This document shows positions 8,208-14,422 of a stretch of DNA of 14,422 nucleotides, piece by piece. The first letter of the stretch is position 1. Every line of letters begins with the position of its first letter. Below the pieces are notes generated by a model that saw only the letters and a program-made list of their open reading frames with translations, was not told the origin of the DNA and did no database searches. Source of the stretch: Anaerolineae bacterium (lineage in GTDB: Bacteria > Chloroflexota > Anaerolineae > Aggregatilineales > Phototrophicaceae); contig JANQRM010000508.1 of assembly GCA_028284565.1 (NCBI GenBank), positions 1 to 14,422 of the forward strand. Reading direction: 5' to 3'. The position numbers were made by a program, and so were the translations under genes.

Positions 8208-8748
8208 GGTCTTGTGGTTCTTGATAATAGTCTTGCTCTCCGCCTGTGGCGAGAACACATCACCAGACATCAACACTCTGCGCTACACGGGCTTTAATGT
8301 CAAAGTGGTGGGGGATGTCAACCTGACCCTACCGTATAAAGTGACAGATGATATTCCACCTGCATCGGCGCAATGGCTGACGAATGTAGACATCAATGGA
8401 CGAACCTTTCCACAAGTCCTACGGTTTCATCATCCCCAAGCGGACTATACCATCGAGATATTCACCGATTCCCAACCATCGAATGGGGCATTTGTCTTGT
8501 CGCTGGCGGAGATGAACGAAGCGAATCCTTACGTTGCGCGCCTTGTCTCGAATGGGGGCAAGGTCTATGACCGCAATGTGGGTGGGAGCATCACCATTGA
8601 GCGTGTCTCGGAAACGGTGATGCTAGTTGAGAATCAAGAATTCATCATTGATGAAATCAGTGGTCGCTTCAATTTTATTGCTGAAGCTGAGGATAGCACG
8701 GCTGTCCAAGTCACTGGCGATTTTATGGGTATTCCCCGTCCTCGCTGA
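8200..8748 (+). CDS. Putative lipoprotein of unknown function
   Basis: Starting at ATG 8200 the product has 182 residues and opens with MAKVLWFLIIVLLSACGENT, a short type II signal peptide whose lipobox L-S-A-C puts the lipidated cysteine at residue 16. The mature part is about 165 residues, rich in beta-strand-like stretches (YTIEIFTDSQPSNGAFVLSL, VGGSITIERVSETVMLVENQ), and ends VQVTGDFMGIPRPR. I do not recognise the family. The start is chosen because it gives a clean lipoprotein signal; longer in-frame starts (GTG 8194, TTG 8176) add residues before it. No Shine-Dalgarno sequence is evident, and ATG overlaps the previous gene's TAA region by 8 nt, which points to translational coupling. 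It may work with the anchored NHL propeller at the cell surface. Confidence 0.75.
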   Translation: MAKVLWFLIIVLLSACGENTSPDINTLRYTGFNVKVVGDVNLTLPYKVTDDIPPASAQWLTNVDINGRTFPQVLRFHHPQADYTIEIFTDSQPSNGAFVLSLAEMNEANPYVARLVSNGGKVYDRNVGGSITIERVSETVMLVENQEFIIDEISGRFNFIAEAEDSTAVQVTGDFMGIPRPR

Positions 8749-8768
8749 GATTGGTCTCAATCCATTGC

Positions 8769-8799
8769 TTGACTCGTGGGTTACCCGAAGGTTTATCAT
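8769..8799 (+). promoter_or_regulatory. MerR-type promoter with 19-bp spacer (probable autoregulated promoter)
   Basis: TTGACT (8769-8774) and TATCAT (8794-8799) are separated by exactly 19 bp, longer than the usual 17, as in promoters activated by MerR-family proteins. An imperfect dyad, GACTCGTGGGT - T - ACCCGAAGGTT (8771-8793), fills the spacer; its inner GGGT/ACCC arms are perfect. It starts 34 nt upstream of the coding region of a MerR-family gene, chosen as ATG 8833. Confidence 0.6.
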
Positions 8800-8832
8800 C
8801 GTGTTGATGATGAGATGGCACTTGGAAGTGGT

Positions 8833-9669
8833 ATGTTCAAGATAGGGGCATTTGCACGTGTGGCGAATGTATCTGTGTATTTGCTACGGCATTATGCGGA
8901 TATTGGCTTGTTCGTGCCAATGAAAATCGACCAGCAATCGGGCTATCGCTACTATAGTGTGGAGCAGTTGCCTCGTTTGCATCGCATTATTGCGCTACGT
9001 GAACTCGGTCTCACACTAGAGCAGATTGCCAAGATGTTGGACGACCATATCTCTGATTGCGAGATTCAGGGGATGCTATTGCTCAAACAACAGCAAGTCG
9101 AGCAAATCATCGAGCAAGAACACACTCGTCTGCGTCGCATCGAAAGTCGTCTGGCTCAACTTCAGACGGAGCATACACCCCAGCTATGTGATGTAGTTAT
9201 CAAATCTGCACCGGAAGTCTTGTATCTCTCAACGGGACATAGGACGATGAGTGATGATGAAGCGAGCGACATCCTGCGGGAAACCTACTATGTCCTCAAG
9301 GAACAAGATGCTCTGTCAATGGATTATGCGCTAGTGCTGGTTCACGATGGTCGTATAGAGGAGGGTCTTCATAATATTGAGATTGGTTATCCGGTGAATC
9401 GCCATCTGCTAGGGGGTATTAAGCTAGAATTGGGCGTGACTTTCACGACTCGCTGTGTGGAGGCAACAGACACAGTGGCAACGGTAATGCATCATGGGGC
9501 GCGTCAAGTCAACGGGCAAATCTATCAGGCGATATTCACATGGATGGAAGCCAATCACTATACCTATCTTGAATCGAGGTGTTCGCGGGAAATTTACTAT
9601 CTTGCAGGAGAGTCCGATAGTGACCCGCAAACCATCGTCGAAATCCAAGTGCCTATCATCAAATCATAA
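8833..9669 (+). CDS. MerR family transcriptional regulator with GyrI-like effector-binding domain
   Basis: The protein (278 aa) has the layout of BmrR-type multidrug sensors. Residues 1-70 form the MerR winged helix-turn-helix (MFKIGAFARVANVSVYLLRH, then IGLFVP and SGYRYYS). Residues about 75-115 form the long dimerisation coiled coil (LLLKQQQVEQIIEQEHTRLR). From about residue 120 comes a GyrI-like ligand-binding domain, ending REIYYLAG and then VEIQVPI with the acidic residue typical of that strand. Such proteins untwist promoters with 19-bp spacers when they bind a ligand; a matching promoter lies directly upstream. ATG 8833 is preferred because the open frame reaching back to 8776 overlaps that promoter and lacks the family N-terminus. 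ATG 8815 is possible but unlikely. The GH43-like gene follows 35 nt downstream and may be co-regulated. The ligand is unknown. Confidence 0.88.
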   Translation: MFKIGAFARVANVSVYLLRHYADIGLFVPMKIDQQSGYRYYSVEQLPRLHRIIALRELGLTLEQIAKMLDDHISDCEIQGMLLLKQQQVEQIIEQEHTRLRRIESRLAQLQTEHTPQLCDVVIKSAPEVLYLSTGHRTMSDDEASDILRETYYVLKEQDALSMDYALVLVHDGRIEEGLHNIEIGYPVNRHLLGGIKLELGVTFTTRCVEATDTVATVMHHGARQVNGQIYQAIFTWMEANHYTYLESRCSREIYYLAGESDSDPQTIVEIQVPIIKS

Positions 9670-9704
9670 CCATCTAATATTCTAATTTCTGAAAGGAATA
9701 CGAT

Positions 9705-10712
9705 ATGCGAATCGCATCGAGAGTTGCGCTTGGATTTGTGTTGCTAATAAGCAGTCTGATACTCATGGCACAAGACACAACAATCTTGTTTGAATTTGAG
9801 ACGGATGCGGTTGTCCGCTATGGACCACGCAATGAATGGGATGGTCGCCATACCTCGGCTGGGGCAGTGGTCTATCATGATGGACTCTTTCATATGTTCC
9901 GCAATGGTTATCCACGCTGGCTGGCTCCGACGGGTATTGGCTATTTAACGTCGGAAGATGGAATCACATGGGAAGAAGTCCAAGAAGACCCCGTTTTCAC
10001 ACAAGACCAAATCCCTTTTGAGGTGGCTACCACCTTATTGACTGCCGCTATCCCCGAAGATGATGGCACATGGACCTTCTACTTTGGCTTATTCCATCGC
10101 CAAGCCCCACGAGCACCTTGGGGAATCGTCCGCGCAACAGCGGATTCACCCACAGGCACATGGACAGTGGACGAGGAGTATGTCATCATGCCGGGGAGTG
10201 AGGGGGCATGGGATGACCATGCGATTACGATTACCTCTGTGCTTCGGACAGACGAGGGGTATCGCATGTATTATACTGCCGACGATGGAGAAGCATGGGC
10301 GATTGGTCTGGCAACCAGTGAAGACGGAATCCATTGGGCAAAATATGATGATCCCGAAACAACCGAGTTAGCCTATGCGGAAAGCGACCCCATTTTGATC
10401 AAAGATAGTGACTGGGAAATCCATATCCAAGACCCGCGTGTAGTGCAAACTCCCGATGGCTATGTGATGCTCTATAGTTCATTCGATGGTTCCTTTAACA
10501 ATCAAGGATACAATCTAGCGATGAGTGAGGATGGTATCCATTGGGAACGGCTATCAGATGTGCCTATCCTGCCGAGAGAGACGTTCCCCCGTAATCCATG
10601 GTATCCCTCGCTGGTTTATCATGATGACATCTACTATGCTTATTTCGAGGTCGATTCTCGTGCGGGAACAGATATTTTCGTCGCTACTTATAAGGGTTCA
10701 TTAATCGACTAA
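9705..10712 (+). CDS. Secreted five-bladed propeller protein resembling glycoside hydrolase families 43/32/130
   Basis: The 335-residue product has a signal peptide (MRIASRVALGFVLLISSLILMAQ). The body carries repeated blade motifs typical of the GH43/GH32/GH130 superfamily: YLTSEDGITWEEV, ADSPTGTWTVD, MYYTADDGEAWAIGLATSEDGIHW, then QDPRVVQTPDGYVMLYSS and LAMSEDGIHWERLSDVPILP. These match glycan-active five-bladed propellers, including the A-x-S-x-DG-x-x-W strand and an internal D-P-R-V motif. The exact catalytic acids cannot be assigned by eye, so an enzymatic role on sugars is plausible but unproven; some homologues are non-catalytic. AAAGGA at 9692-9697 supports ATG 9705. It follows the MerR-type regulator by 35 nt and probably shares its transcript. 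Confidence 0.78.
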   Translation: MRIASRVALGFVLLISSLILMAQDTTILFEFETDAVVRYGPRNEWDGRHTSAGAVVYHDGLFHMFRNGYPRWLAPTGIGYLTSEDGITWEEVQEDPVFTQDQIPFEVATTLLTAAIPEDDGTWTFYFGLFHRQAPRAPWGIVRATADSPTGTWTVDEEYVIMPGSEGAWDDHAITITSVLRTDEGYRMYYTADDGEAWAIGLATSEDGIHWAKYDDPETTELAYAESDPILIKDSDWEIHIQDPRVVQTPDGYVMLYSSFDGSFNNQGYNLAMSEDGIHWERLSDVPILPRETFPRNPWYPSLVYHDDIYYAYFEVDSRAGTDIFVATYKGSLID

Positions 10713-10722
10713 GCTCACAAAC

Positions 10723-10748
10723 GGGCATCTCATAACTTGTGGATGCCT
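10723..10748 (+). terminator. Weak hairpin after the GH43-like gene
   Basis: GGCATC (10724-10729) pairs with GATGCC (10742-10747), extended by a G-T pair, with a 12-nt loop, 11 nt after the stop codon. No T-run follows, so termination here is uncertain. Confidence 0.3.
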
Positions 10749-10821
10749 CACATTGCCTATCGTCTATGCCTATTCAATATTGTCTCCCAGAGTATCGAGT
10801 AGGTTTTTGATTCATGCCTTA

Positions 10822-10830
10822 TGCTACAAT
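10822..10830 (+). promoter_or_regulatory. Possible extended -10 promoter of the Uma2-DUF4230 operon
   Basis: TGCTACAAT fits an extended -10 (TGn plus TACAAT) 27 nt before ATG 10858. The nearest TTGATT is only 12 nt upstream and so does not serve as a standard -35. GCTAAGGAA at 10844-10852 lies where a ribosome binding site should be. Confidence 0.4.
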
Positions 10831-10857
10831 GGAAAGCATACAAGCTAAGGAATCGGT

Positions 10858-11445
10858 ATGGTCTTAGAGAAAATCCAGCGTATCACGGTTGATGAGTTTG
10901 ATAAGTTTGTGAATTTGCCAGAAAATCAAGAGCAACACTTTGAATTCATCGGCGGGGAGATTGTTGAAGTGCCATCAAATCCATTATCGTCTCATATTGC
11001 AACTATCTTTATTGTCGCCATAGGTATTTACCTCAAACAACATGATATTGGCTGGTTGACAGGCGCGGATGGCGGTTACCAAGTGGCAGGAGAACGTTAT
11101 GCGCCCGATGTAGCCTTTATTTCAAAAGCCAAGCAAGCTGAACTGCCCTATGACATCGGCTACAATCCCAACCCACCTGATTTGGTAGTGGAAGTGGTTT
11201 CTCCAACGGATAATCTGAAGCAATTACTGGTGAAAGTCCAAAACTACTTGTCAGAAGGCACAACAGTTTGGGTGGCGTATCCAGTTGAACGTGAAGTCTC
11301 AGTCCATCGACAGAATCAACCTGTCCAAGTGTTGACCATCAACGACACGCTTGATGGTGGAGACCTCCTGCCCGGCTTCAAATTGCCCCTCAAAGATATT
11401 TTTCCAAGTAACAAAGCAGACACCGAATCGGAAGAAGAATCATGA
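10858..11445 (+). CDS. Uma2 family (DUF820) PD-(D/E)XK nuclease-like protein
   Basis: This 195-residue protein has the layout of the Uma2/DUF820 restriction-endonuclease-like fold, common in Cyanobacteria and Chloroflexota in many paralogues. Visible elements are the N-terminal helix with TVDEFDKFVNLPENQEQHFE, the FIGGEIVEVPS hairpin with Glu34, the YAPDVAFI strand with the catalytic-type Asp84, the PPDLVVEVVSPTDN strand with Glu112, and a helix LLVKVQNYLSEG with Lys126 and Tyr130, ending at VWVAYP. The PD-(D/E)XK core therefore looks complete. The C-terminus is short and acidic (TESEEES). The biological role of this family is not settled; nuclease activity is inferred from fold. The stop overlaps the next start as ATGA (11442-11445), which implies coupling. 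Confidence 0.88.
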   Translation: MVLEKIQRITVDEFDKFVNLPENQEQHFEFIGGEIVEVPSNPLSSHIATIFIVAIGIYLKQHDIGWLTGADGGYQVAGERYAPDVAFISKAKQAELPYDIGYNPNPPDLVVEVVSPTDNLKQLLVKVQNYLSEGTTVWVAYPVEREVSVHRQNQPVQVLTINDTLDGGDLLPGFKLPLKDIFPSNKADTESEEES

Positions 11446-12215
11446 GCGAAACCCCACAAACCCCAGAGAATAAGCCAACTATCGTCGAAGAAATCGAATA
11501 TGAAAGCGACCCCCGCGGGGGCTGTCAGGGCTGTTTGTATGGCATCGGTGGCGCAGTGGGATGTTTAGGTATTGTCGCCATTCTCTTCGCTGGTTTGCTC
11601 TTCTTCACAGAGACAACGCTGGGTAACTTCGTCGATGGTGTCTCCAACATCTTCAACAATGAAACCTCAACGCGCAATGTGAGTGTTCCGGTGGTCGAAG
11701 GTATTCAGCAACTCTCTGCATTGGCGACGGTACGTTATAACTACTCCAATATTGTCGAAACCTCTGTTGATATGCCGGATTTACTTGCAGGGCTTTATGG
11801 CAATAGTCAGGTGATGATTGCCGTGGGGTCCATTGATGCAGGCATTAATCTGGCGGAGGTGACAGAAGATGACCTTGTGATTGATGAGGAAGCCAATACG
11901 ATGATGTTGACTCTCCCACCTCCGGTCATTCTCAATTGTGCGCTGGATGAAAGTAAATCGGAAGTCATTGAGCGCGATACCGGATTATTTGCTTCACCCT
12001 TACCTGAACTTGATACTGAATCCCGCCGGTTTGCCTTACGCCAATTTCGGGATATTGCCCTTGAAAGCGACATTTTGGAGGATGCCAAACAGGAATCGGA
12101 GATTTTGATTCGGAATTTCATTACCACTTTTGTCGATGATGATACCGAGATACAAATCGTGTTTGAGGAAGTAGACGATCCATCGGCAATTGTCTTGCCG
12201 GAGAATTGTCTCTAA
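11442..12215 (+). CDS. DUF4230 domain membrane protein
   Basis: The protein has 257 residues. An acidic, proline-rich cytoplasmic N-terminus is followed by a glycine- and cysteine-rich stretch (GGCQGCLYGIGGAVGCLG, Cys28, Cys31 and Cys41) leading into one transmembrane helix (about 35-56). The remaining roughly 200 residues, outside or anchored, match DUF4230: QLSALATVRYNYSNIV, GIDAGINLAEVTEDDLVID-like core, MLTLPPPVILNCALDE, then GLF and helical segments ending FITTFVDDDTEIQIVFEE. DUF4230 proteins have no established function. The C-x-x-C next to the membrane is worth noting but has no assigned role. Translation is probably coupled to the Uma2 gene by the 4-nt ATGA overlap. Confidence 0.85.
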   Translation: MSETPQTPENKPTIVEEIEYESDPRGGCQGCLYGIGGAVGCLGIVAILFAGLLFFTETTLGNFVDGVSNIFNNETSTRNVSVPVVEGIQQLSALATVRYNYSNIVETSVDMPDLLAGLYGNSQVMIAVGSIDAGINLAEVTEDDLVIDEEANTMMLTLPPPVILNCALDESKSEVIERDTGLFASPLPELDTESRRFALRQFRDIALESDILEDAKQESEILIRNFITTFVDDDTEIQIVFEEVDDPSAIVLPENCL

Positions 12216-12224
12216 TCCCCTCGC

Positions 12225-12258
12225 TCAACAAAACGCCCATGCGCAAGGCATGAGCGTT
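12225..12258 (-). terminator. Rho-independent terminator, better formed on the minus strand
   Basis: The arms 12232-12242 and 12248-12258 form an 11-bp stem with a 5-nt loop. Read on the minus strand, the one non-Watson-Crick position is a U-G wobble and the stem is followed by TTTTGTT. Read on the plus strand, the same position is a C-A mismatch and only TT follows. The site therefore fits minus-strand transcription entering from 12286 upward, although it may also end the DUF4230 transcript. Confidence 0.55.
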
Positions 12259-12285
12259 ATCAATATTCTGAATAAGGAGAGCTTA

Positions 12286-12592
12286 TCAGCCTTCCCCACT
12301 GCCACGTCGTCCGCCACCACCGGGACCCCCGCCCCAGTTATCGCTCGCGCCGACCTCAGCGTCACTGAGGTCTAAGCCGACATCGAAGGTTGCGTTAGAA
12401 CCTTCCACACCCTCACGCGGGGTCTTCAAAGGGACTGCCGAAACGGAACTCAGTGTAAAGGTGGAAGTCTCGCAGTTAGACGAAGTATCACTCGACGAAA
12501 CGCCAATTACGCCTGAAATCGTCCTGCCCCAATTTGGCTATTATCAGCAACAACAGCAACAGCAGTAGGTCGCCTTTTTTGACTGTACATAA
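12286..12592 (-). pseudogene. Probable degraded minus-strand coding remnant, Gly-rich C-terminus
   Basis: On the minus strand a frame open from 12537 down to TGA 12286-12288 encodes ...VPLKTPREGVEGSNATFDVG, then LDLSDAEVGASDNW and a Gly/Arg-rich tail GGGPGGGGRRGSGEG. Its codons follow a purine-first pattern typical of coding sequence in the last 45 codons. It has no ATG. A second minus frame starting at ATG 12590-12592 (MYSQKRRPTAVAVVADNSQ) runs to a stop near 12509 and joins the first frame if one base is changed near 12516, giving about 107 residues. A minus-oriented terminator lies 28 nt beyond the stop. The plus strand is also open here, ending with a Gln-rich tail at 12566-12568, so the strand is not certain. 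I recognise no family. Confidence 0.35.
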
Positions 12593-12621
12593 AACTCAAA
12601 CAAAACCTTAATGCAACTCTC

Positions 12622-12650
12622 TTGCAGTTTGCCTCAAGCCTGTGTAAACT
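12622..12650 (+). promoter_or_regulatory. Possible promoter of the CNNM/CorC-like gene
   Basis: TTGCAG (12622-12627) and TAAACT (12645-12650) are separated by 17 bp. Each is an imperfect match to the sigma-70 consensus. If real, it gives a leader of about 140 nt carrying the hairpin at 12732-12784. CAGTTT/AAACTG also forms a 6-bp inverted repeat across this promoter. Confidence 0.3.
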
Positions 12651-12731
12651 GTGTGCAATTGAAAAGTTTGTCTAGTTCATAAATCCTGTGAAATCAGAAC
12701 CTTCTGAGCCTCCCTCTATAGAGAGTGACAT

Positions 12732-12784
12732 AGAAACGACCACACCCGTACAGATGATTCGCTGTGCGGTGTTTTTGCGTTTCT
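12732..12784 (+). terminator. Terminator-like hairpin with alternative outer stem, just upstream of the CNNM gene
   Basis: CCGTACAG (12746-12753) pairs with CTGTGCGG (12762-12769) with one U-G wobble and an 8-nt loop, extended by ACA/TGT across one bulged C, and followed by TTTTT (12772-12776). An outer stem, AGAAACG (12732-12738) with CGTTTCT (12778-12784), encloses the whole element including the T-run. It ends 13 nt before the start codon. It may end upstream transcription or act as a leader attenuator. Confidence 0.5.
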
Positions 12785-12797
12785 CAAAGGCAGAAGG

Positions 12798-14141
12798 ATG
12801 GAAGGAATCATGTTAAACGACCCGGCAACAACCCTCATATCGCTTCTGTTTTTGGTGGGGCTTCATGCGTTGATTACCCTGTTTTATTCTGCGCTTTATA
12901 ACAGCCGTCAAAATGGGCTGAGTGATAAAGCCGAAGCTGGGAACACTCGCGCACAAGAGGCACTCCGACTCACCGAAGGCAATAGTAGCCTGCATATCAC
13001 CTACAAGCTCTCTGTGGTATTGATTCGCTTTGTCATTGCAGGGACGGTTGTGTTGTATCTGGTGAGTCCCGCACTATCTGAATCGGCAGAGTTGAATGGG
13101 TTAATTGGGGTGATTGCAGTGGCAATAACTGCCGCCATAACGCTGGTGTTGGGTGATATTGTGCCAGAAGGCATCGGCAGTGCCTATTCCGAGTCGATTG
13201 GCTTATGGGCAGTGTATCCGATGCGTTTGCTCATCCTCTTGCTTAAACCGCTTGCGTGGATATTGTTGCTGGCGAGTCGGGGGATTGCCACGCTTTTTGG
13301 CAGTCGTGACCATATCAATGTCATTACAGAAGAAGAGATTCTGACGATGGTGAATGCTGGACACACGGATGGCGCAATTGAAGAGCAAGAGAAAAGCATG
13401 ATTTACTCCGTCTTACGCCTTGACCAGACAACCGCCCGCGAACTCATGACACCGCGTATGGATATTGTGGCGTTGGATGTGAATACGACTCTGAACGATA
13501 GTGCAAAGGAATTCATCAACACGGGCTTTTCACGGATCCCTGTTTATGAGGAAAATATCGACAATCTCATCGGGTTACTTTACGCTAAAGATATCCTCAA
13601 ATTATATCTGAATGATGAAGGCAATGGTCAACTCGCTATACGGGACTATGTGCGTCCGGCGCATTTTATCCCCGAAACAAAGAGTGCGGATGAACTCTTG
13701 AAAGAACTCCAAGACCGCAATGTCCATATGGCGATTGTGGTGGATGAATATGGCGGGACAGCCGGGCTTGTCACCATCGAAAACTTAATCGAAGAAATTG
13801 TCGGTGACATACGAGATGAGCATGATGGCTATGAGCCTGTGGAATACACCCAAATCAGCGAGAATATCTATATCATTGATGCCAGCATGGACTTGGATGA
13901 CCTCAATGATTTGCTGGGAACAGACCTCGAAACGGAGAATGCAGATACATTGGGTGGGTACATCTTCCTGACACTGGGACGTGTCCCCGATGAAGGGGAA
14001 GAAATCGAAACGGATGTCTTGAAGTTGCAAGTGCAATCCCTCGAAGGGCGACGGATTCGCAATGTGCAACTAATTTATCAACCGCCTATCCCTGAGACCG
14101 AAACTACTCAGGAACCCTCCGAAGTCGTTGACGCAACCTAA
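12798..14141 (+). CDS. CNNM/DUF21 - CBS pair - CorC/HlyC domain membrane protein
   Basis: The product (447 aa) has the standard three-part structure of the CorC/CNNM family, linked to magnesium and cobalt transport though often annotated as hemolysin-like. Residues 1-165 are the DUF21 membrane domain with about four hydrophobic segments (about 12-34, 70-90, 100-120, 136-160) and a GDIVPEG motif after the third. A linker with ITEEEILTMVNAG and MIYSVLRLDQTTARELMTPRMDIVAL leads into a CBS pair (about 220-340) with FSRIPVYEENIDNLIGLLYAKDIL and AIVVDEYGGTAGLVTIENLIEEIVGDIRDEHD. The CorC_HlyC C-terminal domain is about 352-430. The start is ATG 12798 or in-frame ATG 12810 (MLNDPAT); the ribosome binding sites are ambiguous. 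The cytidine deaminase gene overlaps the stop by 1 nt. Confidence 0.92.
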   Translation: MEGIMLNDPATTLISLLFLVGLHALITLFYSALYNSRQNGLSDKAEAGNTRAQEALRLTEGNSSLHITYKLSVVLIRFVIAGTVVLYLVSPALSESAELNGLIGVIAVAITAAITLVLGDIVPEGIGSAYSESIGLWAVYPMRLLILLLKPLAWILLLASRGIATLFGSRDHINVITEEEILTMVNAGHTDGAIEEQEKSMIYSVLRLDQTTARELMTPRMDIVALDVNTTLNDSAKEFINTGFSRIPVYEENIDNLIGLLYAKDILKLYLNDEGNGQLAIRDYVRPAHFIPETKSADELLKELQDRNVHMAIVVDEYGGTAGLVTIENLIEEIVGDIRDEHDGYEPVEYTQISENIYIIDASMDLDDLNDLLGTDLETENADTLGGYIFLTLGRVPDEGEEIETDVLKLQVQSLEGRRIRNVQLIYQPPIPETETTQEPSEVVDAT

Positions 14142-14422
14142 TGGACAAGCAGGCTCTCATCCAACACGCCATAACAGCGAGCCACAACGCCTACACCCCC
14201 TATTCCAATTATCCAGTGGGGGCGGCATTGCTGACTGCAGATGGAACGGTCTTTACTGGATGCAATATCGAAAATGCCTCTTACCCCGCGACGATTTGCG
14301 CCGAACGGACGGCTCTTGTGAAAGCTGTGAGCGAGGGACATCAAAACTTTTCTGCCATAGCGGTGGTGACAAAAAATGGCGGATCGCCTTGTGGAATTTG
14401 TCGGCAGATGCTTTATGAGTTC
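14141..14422 (+). CDS. cdd: Cytidine deaminase, 5' part (runs off the window)
   Basis: Ninety-four codons are visible. The product hydrolyses cytidine and deoxycytidine to uridine and deoxyuridine in pyrimidine salvage, in the cytoplasm. All hallmark motifs are present: AYTPYSNYPVGAALLTADG (17-35), GCNIENASYP (40-49, nucleoside binding), the zinc and catalytic motif CAERTAL (Cys53, Glu55), and PCGICRQ (83-89; Cys84 and Cys87 complete the zinc ligands of the small homotetrameric type). The usual length is about 130 residues, so roughly 35-40 remain outside. ATG 14141 shares its A with the TAA of the CNNM-type gene, so translation is likely coupled. The residues seen indicate an intact, active enzyme. 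Confidence 0.95.
   Translation, partial: MDKQALIQHAITASHNAYTPYSNYPVGAALLTADGTVFTGCNIENASYPATICAERTALVKAVSEGHQNFSAIAVVTKNGGSPCGICRQMLYEF

Noticed and set aside
8776..8832. Longer start of the MerR-type gene
   Set aside because: It would begin inside the 19-bp promoter spacer, and the added residues do not belong to the MerR fold.
12190..12375. Plus-strand open frame of 61 codons overlapping the end of the DUF4230 gene
   Set aside because: It is out of frame with DUF4230, crosses the terminator hairpin and has no recognisable composition or ribosome binding site.
12272..12568. Plus-strand open frame ending in a Gln-rich tail
   Set aside because: It has no start codon and its first half is Pro/Ser/Arg-rich, as expected for the antisense of a Gly-rich tail. 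The second half (ETELSVKVEVSQLDEVSL...) looks more protein-like, so this is disfavoured and not excluded.

Overview
The window reads as an ordinary bacterial chromosome segment of intermediate GC content, with short intergenic gaps and mostly small operons. The gene families suggest a member of the Chloroflexota, probably of the Anaerolineae type. These include an Uma2-type (DUF820) nuclease coupled to a DUF4230 membrane protein, several secreted beta-propeller proteins, and a small protein carrying a C-x-x-P-C..GI.PG.T motif that I associate with this phylum. That placement rests on family recognition only, because no rRNA or other phylogenetic marker is present.

Layout: 2-160 is the 3' end of a sugar-nucleotide epimerase similar to GDP-fucose synthase. 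293-2265 holds two oligopeptide/dipeptide ABC transporter ATPases (DppD-like and DppF-like) 2 nt apart, closed by a good intrinsic terminator. 2411-2887 is an SRPBCC (START-like) protein. 3124-4209 is a secreted TolB-like seven-repeat propeller. On the minus strand, 6913 down to 4269 looks like one operon: a two-lobed GNAT acetyltransferase, a small secreted protein broken by a frameshift, and an extended-SDR NAD-dependent epimerase. 6914-7172 is a divergent control region with a perfect dyad. 7173-8748 holds an NHL-type propeller protein and a lipoprotein, overlapping by 8 nt. 8769-10712 holds a MerR/GyrI-like regulator behind a promoter with the 19-bp spacer typical of MerR targets, followed by a secreted GH43-like propeller. 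10858-12215 holds the Uma2 and DUF4230 genes with an ATGA overlap. 12216-12797 has no confident gene, but contains a minus-oriented terminator, a probable degraded minus-strand reading frame and a plus-strand terminator-like hairpin. 12798-14422 holds a CNNM/CBS/CorC-HlyC membrane protein overlapped by 1 nt by a cytidine deaminase gene that runs off the window.

Functionally this is a mixture of peptide uptake, envelope-associated propeller proteins, regulation and nucleoside salvage. I see no phage, transposon, CRISPR or recognisable defence island. The observations most worth checking are the MerR-type promoter at 8769-8799, the single-base frameshift near 5520, the parallel loss of the C-terminal cysteines in both ATPases, and the ambiguous coding remnant with its strand-asymmetric terminator at 12232-12592. 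I found no convincing previously undescribed multi-gene system.
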